A stretch of 64,000 bases of DNA from Holothuria scabra (GCA_037179385.1 CM074179.1:30138046-30202045); one strand, 5' to 3'. Positions 47,870-60,500 are shown, counted from the stretch's first letter. Numbers and translations are program-made. The notes: generated from the sequence alone by a model not told the origin.

Positions 47870-48366
47870 TAGAGCAGCATGAAGCGCGCTTGACTCGCGT
47901 TCCGCAGAAATGCCCTCTCTGCAGCAGTGTGGATGTTCTGTGGTACACATGCAGGGTATTTTGATCAGTTCAGCGTTGACAGGCTATAAGACCGGAGCAT
48001 AGGGCCGGGTACCATCAACGAGCTAGTTCCCTACGTATTGTTGAGCTAATCGTGTGATGTTTACCTTATTTTTAAAGGACTAGTTCGGAAAATTAATCTT
48101 AGTAATCACTGTGGATGGGGGTGATAAAGGGCCCATGATGACATTGTCTTAATCCTATGTATATAGGTAGGCAGCTTCAGGATCTTGTAGGCCACGTATT
48201 AACTTAGGTAACATTACATGACGTCATTATAATCTTGTTATTATTATAAATTTAGATATTTTGTAAGTAATACATGCACATTGACCTTGAAAATATACTG
48301 AAACTGAAAAGTTGGGGGGAATTTTCGAGTTTTGCCCCCTGGAAAATATCCTAGCTACGCCACTGA
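47870..48366. mobile_element. Right part of the split hAT-type element
   Basis: CGCGTTCCGCAGAAATGCCC to CATTGACC...GAAAAGTTGGGG...CTAGCTACGCCACTG matches the 21045-23016 copy from its position 21,270 onward, and ends in the same terminal repeat. With 42,462-42,680 it makes one element interrupted by about 5.2 kb. Confidence 0.65.
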
Positions 48367-48779
48367 TCTCCAGTACAATATTCTATTTCATCTGCTTTGT
48401 TTATTTGTTGTTACCTGTTTGTCTGGGTGCTAACGCAGAACCCAGAGATCGAACCAGGAGGACAGGCATGCAGGACGCCCTGTTCAGTCTTGTTAGTGTA
48501 TTCCATTATTGTTTTTGTTGCGTCAACTTGCGTGTAGCCTCTAGCACATATTACTGGCCCCCCACCCCCAACTGTGCCCAAAGCGCAATGGAGGAAGGTG
48601 AATATGGACTAATTTCTTGTGTTATATCGGCTCATTATAATGTTTGTATTTGATAAAGTTATCATTAGTAACTCTTATTCTTGCAATTTTTAATAACTAT
48701 TTTTCATGAAACATTTAAAACCGTGAAATATTAAAATGAATGACCCGTTTTTTTTTTATCATAATTGTGTCTGGGAAAT

Positions 48780-48870
48780 GCAATTTCCGGCAATCTGAGG
48801 GGTAAATCTGTCAAAAAGATTTGGAACGCTCCGCGCGAACCCATGGTCGCGATCCGCGTAGATAGTCAAG
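48780..48870. mobile_element. Fragment of the hAT-like 57.6-kb family
   Basis: CGGCAATCTGAGGGGTAAAT, GCTCCGCGCGAACCCATGGTC and GTAGATAGTC match the conserved block seen at 22,140, 22,370, 58,300 and 58,530. Only this block is present. Confidence 0.55.
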
Positions 48871-48889
48871 TCCCCACCAATTTTAAAAA

Positions 48890-49255
48890 CAAAACGGCGT
48901 CCTTGACAAATTGACAAAATTTTGTTGTTTTCTCACAAAGAATACGACAATTAAGCCAGTTTGTCTTGTTCTCTCGTTACTCGACACAAAGTACACCACA
49001 AGCAGAAAAATTTTGTTGTTTTTTTCTCACAAAGAGTAAGATAATCAAGCAAATTGTGTCGTGTTCTCTCATTGCTTGACACAAAGAACACCACAATTGA
49101 ACCAATTGTGTTGTGTTACCTTACAAAGAATGGAGCAATGAAATAATTTTTGTTGTGTTCTCTCGTTACTTGACACAAAATATACGACATGTTAGCAATT
49201 CTTATTGTGTTCTCTCACAAAGAACGTGACAATGAAGTAAATCCGTCGTGTTCTC
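48890..49255. repeat. Minisatellite of TTGTTGTGTTCTCTC / CTTGACACAAAGAAC units
   Basis: Units of about 50-65 bp alternate TTGT(T/C)(G/T)TGTTCTCTC, a TTGACACAAAG or TCACAAAGAA block, and an ACAATT(G)AA block. About six diverged units are present, with partial inverted symmetry between TTGTGT and ACACAA words. Confidence 0.7.
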
Positions 49256-49387
49256 TACATTTTCGTGCTAGAAGAGGGAGAGAAGAGTACGCATGTCTCT
49301 TCAGTGCCACCGTACATGCCCCTAAGGGAGTTATATCCCCACTAACTTATACAACAATAACTAATACAACAGTGTGAAAAAACAAAG

Positions 49388-49608
49388 GGGATCAAAGCAT
49401 TCCTTTTCAATGTGAGGCAGTGATATAACCTCAACTGCCCGGAAGTTCACTTTTGAGCACAAATCTAGTAGCCTAAATGCATATACTGATATCTTGCGAA
49501 ATATGTGTGTAATTTGAAAGGAAATTCCACCGAACTGTGTAGATTTGGTTTCTATTTCACATATGAAAATATTTTTTTTTGCTTAAACTTCCCCTTTATG
49601 ACTTGGTT
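49388..49608 (-). repeat. Dispersed repeat, copy 2, inverted relative to 30148-30360
   Basis: Reads on the minus strand as AAAGGGGAAGTTTAAGC..., with the same internal word order as the copy at 30.15 kb. Confidence 0.75.
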
Positions 49609-50391
49609 TGATGTTAACATACCTACCTTACATCTTGGGAAAAACCAATTTTTCTATTTTCCATGCTGATTCCCACATTCCACATGCTTGTCCAGACTAA
49701 TTTGCCATGAGTGATGTTGATATTCTTAAAACTAACCGTGTTAAATATCTGAGTGATTTGATGGATGGTCAGCTATGCTTTAAGCACCATCATGACGAAA
49801 CCGTCTTATTGCCTTAGGGCATCACTTACTCCTGCTGTAGTAGCCCAGTTTCATCAGGGATCTGTAATAACAGCTCCTTCATTTTATTAAATTTTCTAAC
49901 AGCATGGTGATATACAGCATGACTAAACCTTGTTTGTTCAATCCCCTGTAGGCTGCAAGTTCTTTGGAATAGGACTTAAAAACTATTACTTTCAAAGACC
50001 GGTGCTATCACTGACACGATTACCCTGCATACAGTCATCACCATTCTTAAGATGAGCAATATTCATATATTCAAAATGTGTTCTTTAAGCTATAAGTAGA
50101 CTAATAATCTTCTTCCTTTTGTATTTAGTAAAGTTTTTAACTCTAGTTTTTTTTAACTAGTTCTCGTCTAAGCACCAGCTCTAATGACCTAGCTCTTTAC
50201 GGTTAGCAGGCACCATACTAGACACGGTAAATTATTCCGAAATAACTACTGCTTTCAACTTTGGAATTGCATTTCTGTTTATATTTGTGCAGACGAACGA
50301 AGTGAATAAATGTAATGGAATTAACTGACGTAGCAGTGTCTTTAGTAGTGGATTTATGAATATGAAAATAGCAGTAAACTACAGTGGAGGA
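49609..50391. other. Non-coding DNA, no recognisable feature
   Basis: Short frames only. No motif or repeat pair was found. Confidence 0.35.
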
Positions 50392-50623
50392 GGAAGAGAA
50401 TTCAGTCAGAGGGGGCAAGAATGGCCTGTAGGGGCTCTTCAAAGTTTGTAGGGCAAGAATATTTGTTCTGAGAGGCGAAAAATAGGCTGTAGGAGGGCGC
50501 TTTTATTTAGTTAAATACATATGCTTCAAGACCGTAAAAAGAATAACAAGGGTGTCGACAGGCAATCTGGGTCCGTCAAGGGGAGCGACCGCCCCCTCTG
50601 ACTATATGGGAGCTCTGCCACTG
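50392..50623. mobile_element. Small hAT-like MITE
   Basis: Left end CAGTGGAGGAGGAA and right end GAGCTCTGCCACTG share the CAGTGG terminal repeat. The flanks GTAAACTA and GAAATCAA agree at only 5 of 8 positions, so the insertion is old or the call is loose. Confidence 0.35.
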
Positions 50624-53600
50624 GAAATCAATGAAGCAGGCAACCAGCCACTAGTAGGCTGCTAGTTTAGCAGGTTTTTATGAATAAATCGTCCAAGGGT
50701 TTCAAAACTGTAGGGTTGTAAAACAGGACAAATGAACGAGTTTTGTGGGCAATCATTTTCCGTGTTTAGTTCTAGACCGATTGTAAAGCTCGATTCCCTG
50801 CGGATTAGGGCCTACTGGTGGCCGACGGGATCCTGGTGGGTCCAGGAGCTCCGTCACCGTGTGCAGGTGTTCTTTGTGTGAAGCTTTGGGGTCTAAACGA
50901 TTTTTTTCATGACTCTTTACGGGCTTTGTAATGCGAGTTAGTTGGCTCGCAACGGCGAATAATATGTTGGTCCTATATCCCATGAAACAGAAAGAAATTA
51001 TTTCGAATAAACGAGATAATTTTTTCTTGCATGTCCCAATTCAGGCTCCGTATTTAACCAATTTCCCTATTTTTGTCAACCCGTTTCGTTTTCATGAAAC
51101 TTTACTGTGACTTTATTTGACGCATTTTTACTTTATGTCCCAGTTTTATTTAAAAAGTTCGTGACCCTTCGGAATTTTTCGCAATTTAAATATGAACAAC
51201 TTTTAACGTTGAAATGGCATATTGAAGTTTTTCCTGACTCCTGCCTGGAAGTTTGGTCTTGCGGGTGTGGTGGGTACGCTCGTCCCCTTTGCCTCGTGTC
51301 ACTTTGTCCCAAAGAGCCATATATATCTGAGGGATTCTTTAGTTGATTGTTCTTTTTTTCGAGGTGGGTGGTTTGCATACCTTACCTTCCACCCATGCCT
51401 GCTAATTAAAGAAATTCCCTAAAACCTAAAAGCAGTGTTCGTAGGTTTTCAACTTTTTTGGCCTGGTGACCAATTGGTTTTGCATTCAAATATAGTTCTA
51501 AAGAGTATAACAAATCACAAAGTGCAGAGAAAGTTTCTATGACCCATGTTAGCCGTAATGAGTGAGACTTCCGGTTGTCAGAATAAAAAGTCAGTGAGAG
51601 AGTTATTAACACAGGATGGTATTAAAATTATAAAAATTAGATTTTTGAAAGGTGATACCCGGTCCCCGTTTTCTCTAAAAACTACGAAACAAACGGTCGT
51701 AGAAGTTGGCAGTTCACAAGGGAATTATATTCAAGGTTGACTAATGAGTTTAGATTCATCCGTTCAGTTAAGAGCATGGACTTCCTATACATGGAGAGAG
51801 CATACTGTACTGCAGATTGTCGCTACCATACGTGTGAGAAAAGGCGCACCAAGATGACTGTCTGCTGTGATTTGTTTGGACTTGCTCAAGTCAATTCTCA
51901 GATCTTGTAAAAGTTAAAATATTTTTGAAATATGGCATGGTAAGTTCAAAATCACTTAACGTATTGCAGGAATATCATATTGTTTCACCATCAAGTTTAA
52001 CTTTTGTTTAAAATATTACAGAGTCGCTGTCTAATCAGACGACTTATAGCTTCATAGCCGCCATGATGTGCCTTTTTGTCCCAGTCGTTACATGCTCTGT
52101 CCATTTAGAAAGTCCGTGGTTGAGAGTCTGTAGCAACTCTTTGTGGCCAATGGAAACGGAACATGTGGACACATGTCTGCACAAGATTGTTGAGGGTGAT
52201 ATTATATCACCCCTACCAGTATTTGAGACGTTAAGAAAGAGAATATGCAGCCTATATATTTTTTGTTGTAATTAATAGGCTGGTCAATATATTTTGGAAT
52301 GGATTTGTCATGCAGTTATTTTGAAGTCATTTTGTTTTGAAACAGTTCGGGAGATATGCGCTTTCTGAGGAAATGAGGTTCTTTGTTCAGTTCGGCGGAA
52401 ATCTGTCCGTCTCAACGGTATAACTATTTCTGGGCACTTAGTGTTTCCCTCTTCAAAGTCGTCGATTCGTTTAATAAATTTGTGTCTGTATTCCAATTCG
52501 AGATCTGTGTTATGACACAACGGGTGAAAGAACAAGGGACCTTCCACGACTCATTTAATCCACGATCTTCTTGCACATCTGTATGCGGAAAACAGTGCAA
52601 AACTTACGACGACTATGTCGAGTTTATAAATGAAGCTTAAGACAAAGGAGCCAAACTTTCGATAACTCAAAGTCGACATCGTGAACCATCCAAGATTAAG
52701 AAGTTTTGCATTCCCCTGGGAACAGATCTTTTAAAAAAATGTCCGCATTTTTCTTTCCTGACGTCGATAGAAACTACGGAATTGTTGTTTTGAACTTTTT
52801 CAGCCATTGAATTCGTGCGGTCGGATCGCATTGTATCGTGGAAGATACTTAAAACTGGCAAAATACTCCGCCGATGGGATGAAAATTGATCCCCCCCCCC
52901 CCCGAAAGTGGTCACGGTATCTCCCGAACTATTTAATCACCAAACTTTTCGCACGCTGCGTAATCTTTTTCTCACTGTTACATTTGGTTTAAACTGCATG
53001 TTTTTTTAATTAATTTTTTTTTAATTTGCTTTGAAGGGTAAATGTAAAAGAATATACCAGAGCCTCATTTGTTTGCGGATATGTTATGGAGGAATTCATT
53101 TCCCATATTCGGTTTTCAACATATTGGTGTACCCAGGTAAAATTGTGTTTGGATGTTTTGAAGGACAAAGACAAAATCCGCGGAAATACATTGGAGAACC
53201 TACCCCTTTACCTTTCTCAGAATGAAGAACATGTCGTAGAGATATGATACTGTTTGAGATAAATGTGCTCTTACCATTTTATTGAAATACGTGTTTAAAG
53301 TATGCAGTATATATTACACATACAAGCCTGTAATGAAAATGCCCACCCCTCCCCCCCATATCCGAAACAGATTACCTCCTTTGCTTGTGGAAGCTCACAG
53401 GTTTGCGCCAATATTTAGTTATTTGTGAAGCCTACGTAACAAACAATTAATTTTTTACCATTTAGTTCAGAACCATGCGTCTTAATGTTTTATTAACGAC
53501 ATGTATGACTTTATGGACCCTTCAATTATTTTACGGTTAAAACTTTAGCCATTAGATTGACTCTGTGCGGTATAACTTCTATCCACTACACACGAGTTTA

Positions 53601-55165
53601 CCGATCTCCGTTTACTTAAACAACACGCAAAACACCTGTCGTACCCTTCACCAGAATCAAAAAGTTATTTTTTTAATAATGTTGGTCATGCAAGGGAAGG
53701 CTAGTTTAAATATGGAGTGCCTTAGGTTGAGTGATAATCCACTGTAGTTGAAATGTTCGTCCATGCATGAAATTTGTCGTTCTCTTCCTACGGACCATGG
53801 TCTTTGTGGTACGGTCACACCTGTAAAGAGATCACAGAGCTTTAATTTTCTTGTTCAAAATATCTCATAATAACCCTAGAAGACTTTTAATTGAACAGTA
53901 GCCACACCAGGATTTCAAAAGGGAGGGTAATGAATCACAAATCAAATCATATCTCATCTAAGGCAACTGCTGCAATCAAAAAGTTAATATTGTCTTTTAT
54001 CAGAGCCACAAAGATTGGGTGCTGTCAGTAGCAGCGACACAAAGTCAAAATTGGGGGCGGCAAACTATAGGAAAAGGAAAATCTTGAGGGGCAAATGTTC
54101 AGAGCGTAGGGAGAGGTATGTTATTCATGTTTGTTAATCTTACTCCTAAGTGGGGGCAAGGATAAATCCGAGGGGACTAATGTCACCTACGCCCACCGTT
54201 ACGTCGTCATTACGTGCTAACATGCAAATTATGCCTTAACACAGATACCATTTTCAAGAATAACCTATTGCCGCAAGTTAAACCAATGCGATGATACATA
54301 TAATCGTCGTAAGGTATCTCCGATCACAATAGCAACCCCCATCTCGGTAGCACCATGATTTGATAACATCTCAAACCGTTGCAACACTGCAGCTATTTTA
54401 CACAAAACAACAGTTATGGGCATGTCCTGCTGGTTATCTTCTACAGAATCTCGTTTCAAGGGACAACATAACTGGCTTTTTATAGCAATTTGTTACCCAA
54501 GATTTGGCAGTTGCTAACCAATTCTAATTTATTTTGGTTAGCAAAAGATGTCGTACTTGCTAATTCTAACACAAAACAATTGCTAGATGACTGTCTGCTA
54601 ATCAATTCACTAACGCTATTTTTGTCCCTTGCGTATGTAAGCAAAAAAGTGCCAGACCACCTATCTATCCACTCAAACTCCTGTCGAAAAACCCTTTGCT
54701 TAACTCATTTTAAAGAATAGTTACATATATATTAAAAATATATTCACCTTTCAACAAAGTCCCAAAACCTTTTGTTTTTCTTTATAATTGAATGTTCTGC
54801 TTGTCCTTCAAATTTATTATTGTTATAATGTTTGAATAATTATCTTTCCATATCATAAACCTGCAACACATAGCAACAGTTTTACTTAATAATTCTACAT
54901 CTTTATCAAAACCATTACTAAAGTGAAACAATTCATGCGCTGTGCTTACATCACATATTTTCCAAAATGCGCTTTATCTTAAAATAAATGTAGTTTCTTA
55001 AAAAATTGGTGTGTTCGAAGTGTCATGCTATTCAAATGCAAATGTTTCTACACATTATGAAATCAATAAATTTGGTCACCGGGAATTCCCTTAGAACTGG
55101 AACAAAATAACATAGAATCTGCAAAGTGGCGTTCATTTCACTGCTGGTTCTCACCTTTACCTGTG
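50624..55165. other. Non-coding DNA 3' of the Kazal gene, no confident gene
   Basis: Poly-C tracts at about 52,886 and 53,348 resemble hAT subterminal C runs. Frames at 52,063-52,640 (+) include CGKQCKTYDDYVEFINEA and follow an AAAATATTACAG acceptor-like site, but neither domain nor donor convinced me. GGGGGC(A)A patches near 54,060-54,180 look like decayed repeats. Confidence 0.3.
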
Positions 55166-55338
55166 TTAGAAGGGACATGGTCCAGACATTAAAATCCTCT
55201 TCCATGGTTTGCCACACTGTTCCGCCTCATAGACACACTCATTGGAATATGTTAGATACGTGACGCCATTGTATGCACACACTGGATCATAAATGAGTGG
55301 ACACGCTTGATTACAGGGGAAATTTGGTTCCTGGTAAC
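55166..55338 (-). CDS. Kazal-type serine protease inhibitor, terminal exon
   Basis: The minus-strand exon starts after ATACAAAAG (phase 1) and reads GYQEPNFPCNQACPLIYDPV, then C, then AYNGVTYLTYSNE, C, VYEAEQ, C, GKPWKRILMSGP, C, PF and a TAA stop at 55,166-55,168. The six cysteines are spaced x3, x7, x13, x6, x12, the Kazal pattern with three extra residues between C3 and C4. An alternative acceptor eight bases in would give phase 0 and not join to the upstream exon. Kazal domains are secreted, disulphide-bonded inhibitors of serine proteases. The stop after C6 makes this the last coding exon. Confidence 0.75.
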
Positions 55339-55544
55339 CTTTTGTATTTAAAGCAAAATGATATTATCAATTATATTATGATATTATGTCATTATAGTAC
55401 AATGCATACATTGAGGGTCATTGATACAGAAATGAACAAATGTACAGATAAATTAATACTCATACATGGGAGGTAAATATTGCTAAATAAACTTTAAAAT
55501 AAAGTACCTCTATTATAAAGAACAGGGTTACAGAAGGTGACGGA
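55339..55544 (-). other. Kazal gene intron, 3' part
   Basis: AT-rich intron between the Kazal exons. It continues past the SINE at 55,545 to 56,954. Confidence 0.5.
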
Positions 55545-55745
55545 CCGCGTGTTTGGCCTAACGGTAAGAGCACCAGCCCCTCACACGGAACGGCCCGGTC
55601 GAGTCATACCAAAGACTCTAAAAATGGAACTGCTGCAATACAATGGGTAGGGACAACAAGCCAGTGAGCCACAGCTGGAACCAATAGGCTCGACTGGAAC
55701 CAACGGAGTGGCTTGGCCAGGACGTACAGGAAAATAAAAAAAAAT
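55545..55745 (+). repeat. tRNA-derived SINE, second copy, in a Kazal intron
   Basis: CGCGTGTTTGGCCTAACGGT head, then CATACCAAAGACTCTAAAAA and GTGAGCCACAGCTGG body, as in the copy at 24,817. It is shorter, lacks part of the T-arm and body, and ends in an A-rich tail. Confidence 0.7.
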
Positions 55746-55989
55746 CACGACCCCTTACATGCCGGAATTAGCATTTCCCCTCCCTGTTATTAGAATCGAT
55801 ATTCAGACGACATGCTATCTCAGGTATATGTTAATAGGACGCAAATTTTCAAATTTGCTTACAGGAAACCCTGAATCCAAAATATTTTCTCCAAATACAA
55901 GCTCCATATTTACAAATATTTTTAAAAGAGCCCATTTTTCGTTGTGTTCCGCCACAGGCAAGTTACGAACCTTGTACAGTAAGATTCAC

Positions 55990-56075
55990 ACTTTAGAAAA
56001 AATCGGAAAAATTGGGTGCTTGTACCCCCCCCCCCCTCATCCAGTGGCGAAAATTCTAGCTACACACTGAGTGGC
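55990..56075. mobile_element. hAT-type end fragment
   Basis: A C12 run at 56,026-56,037 is followed by CAGTGGCGAAAATTCTAGCT and ACACACTG, resembling the right end of the 21-kb hAT family. No partner end was found. Confidence 0.35.
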
Positions 56076-56954
56076 TCCCCAATTTTTCCCCCAGGTTCCT
56101 GACTGAATTTTAGACCTTGCTGGAACTTGAGGACATTGAGTTTTAAAACACTGAGTGTCTGGACAGGAACAGTTTAATTTTCAAAAATAACCTTCTCATC
56201 TTCTTCTTGCTTGAGACTTGACACCTTGTTACTTGAGATGACTTGAGACTCGATATGAAGTAATTCGATTACAACACTTGGAGGTCACATTCGACGAAGA
56301 TAATCGACTTAACACTCTCAGTGCACCCAGATCAATTGTAATTTTCATTCCATATTCCGCACCGGAGTCTGACAGTTTTCGATACTGAATCGTTTATCCA
56401 GGCTGTAACTAGTAATACCACCTTCCAGTGTGTTCACAGGCCTACGTGAATCATGTAGAGCAATACAGAATTCTCGGTCTGTGTCAGTTCATGTTTACAT
56501 TGTGCGTAATATATAATAAATAGTTGGCACGCGTTCGAAAGTGGATAAAAGATCTAACACCCTACTTCACCTAAGAACACCCATTAGAAATGTTCTCCAA
56601 AATATATAGGCACCACTCCCCATGCGTCACACTCCCTATGCGTTACACCCCTTCTACAAGATGACGGGCTACGCCTCCACCCCTCCTTTGTCGCATATGG
56701 TCCCCCTAAAATCTCTTCCCAGCCACCCCCATGTTTCGTAGAAATTATAGGCCAGCCCCGCCGCATCCAATGAGAGCCATTTTAGTAAGAACAACATTCG
56801 CTATCGATTGTTGACCGTCTTTTAGTCATAGTATAGCTTGTTGAAAGAAGACATAATTCATAACTTTCGCAGTTTTTCACACGGAGGGACATTTTTTCTA
56901 ACAAAGAACACGGTCGCGGAAGATCATTCATAATATATACAGTATTTAATTTAC
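56076..56954. other. Rest of the Kazal intron
   Basis: No feature is recognised. A pyrimidine-rich patch lies at 56,610-56,760. Confidence 0.35.
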
Positions 56955-57125
56955 CTGTAATGTCTGGTGAACATTCTCCAAGTCCTACTACATCGAGATT
57001 TGGATTCTGGCACCTCGCGTTTTCAAAAACACAGATATTTCCATATGTTTGACCGTCAGACCCACACACTGGGTTGTATTCGAGTGTACACGGTTTGTTA
57101 CAACTGGTGGGTTCTCCGACGGGAC
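56955..57125 (-). CDS. Kazal-type serine protease inhibitor, internal exon
   Basis: The minus-strand exon lies between acceptor GGTTTCATTTTCAAAG and donor ATTACAG then GTAAAT. It reads GPVGEPTSCNKPCTLEYNPV, C, GSDGQTYGNI, C, VFENAR, C, QNPNLDVVGLGE, C, SPDIT. Cysteine spacing x3, x7, x10, x6, x12 is canonical Kazal, with the conserved PVCGSDGQTYGN core. The exon is 171 bp with phase-1 borders on both sides, the usual one-exon-per-domain arrangement. The reactive-site P1 residue should be the second residue after C2, here Leu, which would suit chymotrypsin- or elastase-like targets; this is an inference from family numbering. It joins in phase to the exon at 55,166. Confidence 0.9.
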
Positions 57126-57623
57126 CTTTGAAAATGAAACCAAACAACTGAAATAAATACATTTGGCGTCATTGATATGCAGAATCGTTAATTTGTCAGT
57201 GGTCTATGCCTATTCTGTTCCATATACATGATAAAAATTTCCTTCTTACTGTTTGTAAACCATCTTTTTCTCTGTTTGTAACATCTTTGCACCTCTGGTG
57301 AGGATGGCGGGAGATACAGCACATTGCACAAATACCTGACACAATCAATTTTCTTCATCTGGGTGCATCGTTGACAGTAAGTATATCAGTAACATCAAAA
57401 TAATAGTTGCATAATTTGGTTAAGTTAGCAGGCTGGTTCAGTTGCCATATATATTTTGAACCAAACATTGGCAAGGAGCCGTTATCTGGTTATAGTCCAG
57501 TCCAGGGATAGTTCTTCGACTTACTTGGACCGAATAAGAGAACTGATATCGAAGGCTTCGAAAAACGTGCAGTCGTCTAGTGTTCACAATCTGTATACTC
57601 ACATAATGCAGGTAGGCAAATGC
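57126..57623. other. Kazal intron, 3' part
   Basis: No additional exon or feature is recognised before the hAT-like element. Confidence 0.4.
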
Positions 57624-58955
57624 CAGTGGCGTACAAAAGGAAGGTGAGGTGGGGGGAGGTATTGGCCCATCCCCCCTCATGGATGCCAATTTTTCAATCC
57701 TAAAAGTTCGTATCCTTACTTTACTAACACAGATTTTACTTCAAAAGGTAAAATATGTGGCACCAGATTGCATGTAAGGACAGTCACGTAATTTTTCAAA
57801 AAATTTCGAAGAAAAGAATTGTCTCTGCAAGGCCCTTCAGTGATGCCATTTTTTAATTCCTTAAAATAGGCAAACTTTTTTCAAATTCCAAATTTTACTT
57901 GAAAGATAGACTCTTTAACACCCTGGTGGCACCGATTTCCTCGGAGGACATCTACTTTTATAAGAATTCTTAAAAGGGCGGGGCCCATCACTAAGACTCC
58001 TTCTCCGGCCGGCATAGACGTAAGTGGCAGGGTCATGAAAACGGTGGATTCAGGTGCGGTGAGCAATAGTTTGACATCTATCATGCAAGAGATGTTAGGC
58101 GTAAAATCTTTAACAGTCGGGAGGTCGAGCAGTCACGGACAATTTGATCAATTCAGCGGATCTCGAACTTTAGCCAAGAGTCGCAATAGAGAGGTATTAG
58201 CGTATTTTAAATTCCGTTGTATAGTTCCCCGAAAGGAATCAAGACAGATTGTTTAGATTCTCTTTCCAACCATGAAAACGCAATTTTCGGCCATCTGAGG
58301 GGTCACAATTTTTCAAAATTTTCTTTATCAACTAATGGTGGCGCTCTGCTTAGATAGTCTTTAGAATTACAGTTTTCAGGTCAACGTACTTCTAAATAAC
58401 CTTTTTATTACTTTGAAGTTTTTCGAAACATGTTTTGAAGTGAACATTTTAGTACAAACGACAAAAGAAGTAGCGACTCGTTAGATTTTTCGTATAAGTC
58501 AGAAAATGTTATTCAAATATCATTTCCTTTAGGCTCCGCGCTAACCAATGGTGGCGTTCCGCTTAGATAGTCGTTATAGTAAAAAAAAACCCTTTTGCGG
58601 CCAAGAAAAAACAGCAAACTGAAATGCTCCCGTTAGCCTATGTCGATCGACGTTCTTTTTATGTTTGCTCCTAAAAGTATGCAAATTTTAAATCAAATTT
58701 TACTTCGAAAGGTAGCGTAAATGGCATTAGATTGTATGTAAATGCACAAAATTTTCAGTTTCATCGTCACGAACCACCACAAGTCAACTTTTAACACTGT
58801 TCCGGTCAAAGTCGACATTTAGCACCATTTTGCATTTAGGCTCCTTGAAAAGGCACAAACACCCTCTCCCCTAAGACCCCTCCAACAGACCGGCGATCAG
58901 TCAACATAATGCATGCCCGCCCGCCCCACTCAGAGAAATCCTGCGTACGCTACTG
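57624..58955. mobile_element. hAT-like element in a Kazal intron (near-perfect 8-bp TSD)
   Basis: Termini CAGTGGCGTAC and GTACGCTACTG match inverted with one mismatch. The flanks are GCAAATGC (57,616-57,623) and GTAAATGC (58,956-58,963), 7 of 8 identical. The interior is homologous to 21,772-22,771 and has the ACYAATGGTGGCG block twice (58,331 and 58,544). No transposase is seen at 1332 bp. Confidence 0.8.
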
Positions 58956-58963
58956 GTAAATGC

Positions 58964-60500
58964 CCACAGGCCAGTGGTCAGGTAGTGTTTCCCCATATAC
59001 TTCGTATAAACTACAATACAACCGGGATGAGGTACGAGACCTATGGACTCCTTGTCATAATTTTCAGCACCCGTGCAGTTCACAGTCCCTCATTGCTATG
59101 TGGCTTATAGACTGTGAATTGACAGCGTACTGACGTCATCCTTTGAGCAGAACAATGGAACACGTGACCACCACTGATGTATATTACTGGATTGCGTAAG
59201 TATTGTTTCGAAAGTGAAGCCACCGGAAGTGCACTTTCGGCTGTATTACTAAGACCCAAAACTTACCTGCTTGTTTACAGGTATGTGCCGAGTAGTGCGC
59301 AAAGAGTGTAGAGAGCGAAAGATTCGTTGGATTAATTTTGCAGCACCGGCGCGGTCATTCAAGACGGTGAATTGATTACGTTTTGAGAGCCGTATTTTCT
59401 TTTCCAAAAAATTCAATTTTGAGGCTTTAGTCGAATTAGCCTAGTTGTGAGTTTGATTTCGTGCGGTAAAGGGAAGGCGTAACACTGTCACACGATATTA
59501 TACATTGGCCTACTGTAAACTAGGCCTGCTGCTGTACGTTAGGCTTAATTCAGTTTTATTGTACTGTACTTAGTGGAGCAGTTACTTTAAGGCCCAGTGT
59601 TACATGTTATGAGGGACAGTCATGTATCAACCTTTATAGGCATTAGGCAAGCTTAAAAATGATGACTATTGTGCACTCCAAAGGCGGAAGTCTTAAAGAG
59701 CTCTACAAGTGCCATTCACTGAAAAATGAATCCCACTTTTCACTGTTTCCCTGAGGCTGAAGGTAGGCTAAACCATATGCACTAAAAGCGCAACAACTAC
59801 TCTCAGGCGTTAACAAATTAGTACAAAAACAATGGCATTCATTTTTCGGGGGTTAAAACTTAAGAACTATTTTTACAGTTTATCTGCCCTCTCCAATTAA
59901 AGAGGAAAAGTTTGCAAAGTTTTTTCAGATCTTTGGTCCTGGCAATTTCTGTGTGGTGTCTTTCCCATGATACCACTGGATCTTGCACTGAACAATTGGC
60001 AACCTGAATCTTATCTACCCCACGTCCACCATATGTGGGTACCAAACTCTTGAAACACTGAAGACAGATTGAAGTTGGCCAGGACTGAAGTTGCTATGGC
60101 AGAAGGGACACCTCAGTGTGGAAATTTGCCATCTGGATAGCCTTGTGTCAAGGAGAAAAAGCCACTAAAACCCAGTCGGTACCATGCAAAAGGGACAAGC
60201 CTTGGTAACATCAGGAGCCCACTTCAACCAGCTGACCCACTTCAATAAATGCAGTTGGCTGGATGAGGAGACAGACTAGGCTACCAGTATTTGCTTTTAG
60301 GCTATACTGTTATACAGAGAGCGTTGTTTGAATCTGCTCTGTGTGTAGCAAGAGACGTTGTTAGCCCTAGTCAACATACATCACTAAAAGATTTCCTGCC
60401 ATTAAGTGACAGTCATTTCAGTACAGCCTTCTTGGACGACATCTTTCCACAGGACTAGTGAATTTGTAACATCATCATAGGCATCATCAAAGGCCCTGGC
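58964..60500. other. Intronic DNA with a possible minus-strand 5' exon edge near 59,267
   Basis: On the minus strand AACAAGCAG then GTAAGTTTTG is a strong donor whose GT lies at 59,265-59,266. It is preceded by a CpG-containing stretch (59,270-59,370). It may be the first exon of a short transcript, but no coding frame is clear. Confidence 0.25.

Noticed and set aside
48890..49255. CRISPR-like array
   Set aside because: Units are diverged, spacers are not unique, and the setting is eukaryotic: a minisatellite.
57438..57689. Overlapping frames on both strands near the hAT border
   Set aside because: They cross the transposon boundary at 57,624 and show no Kazal or other motif.
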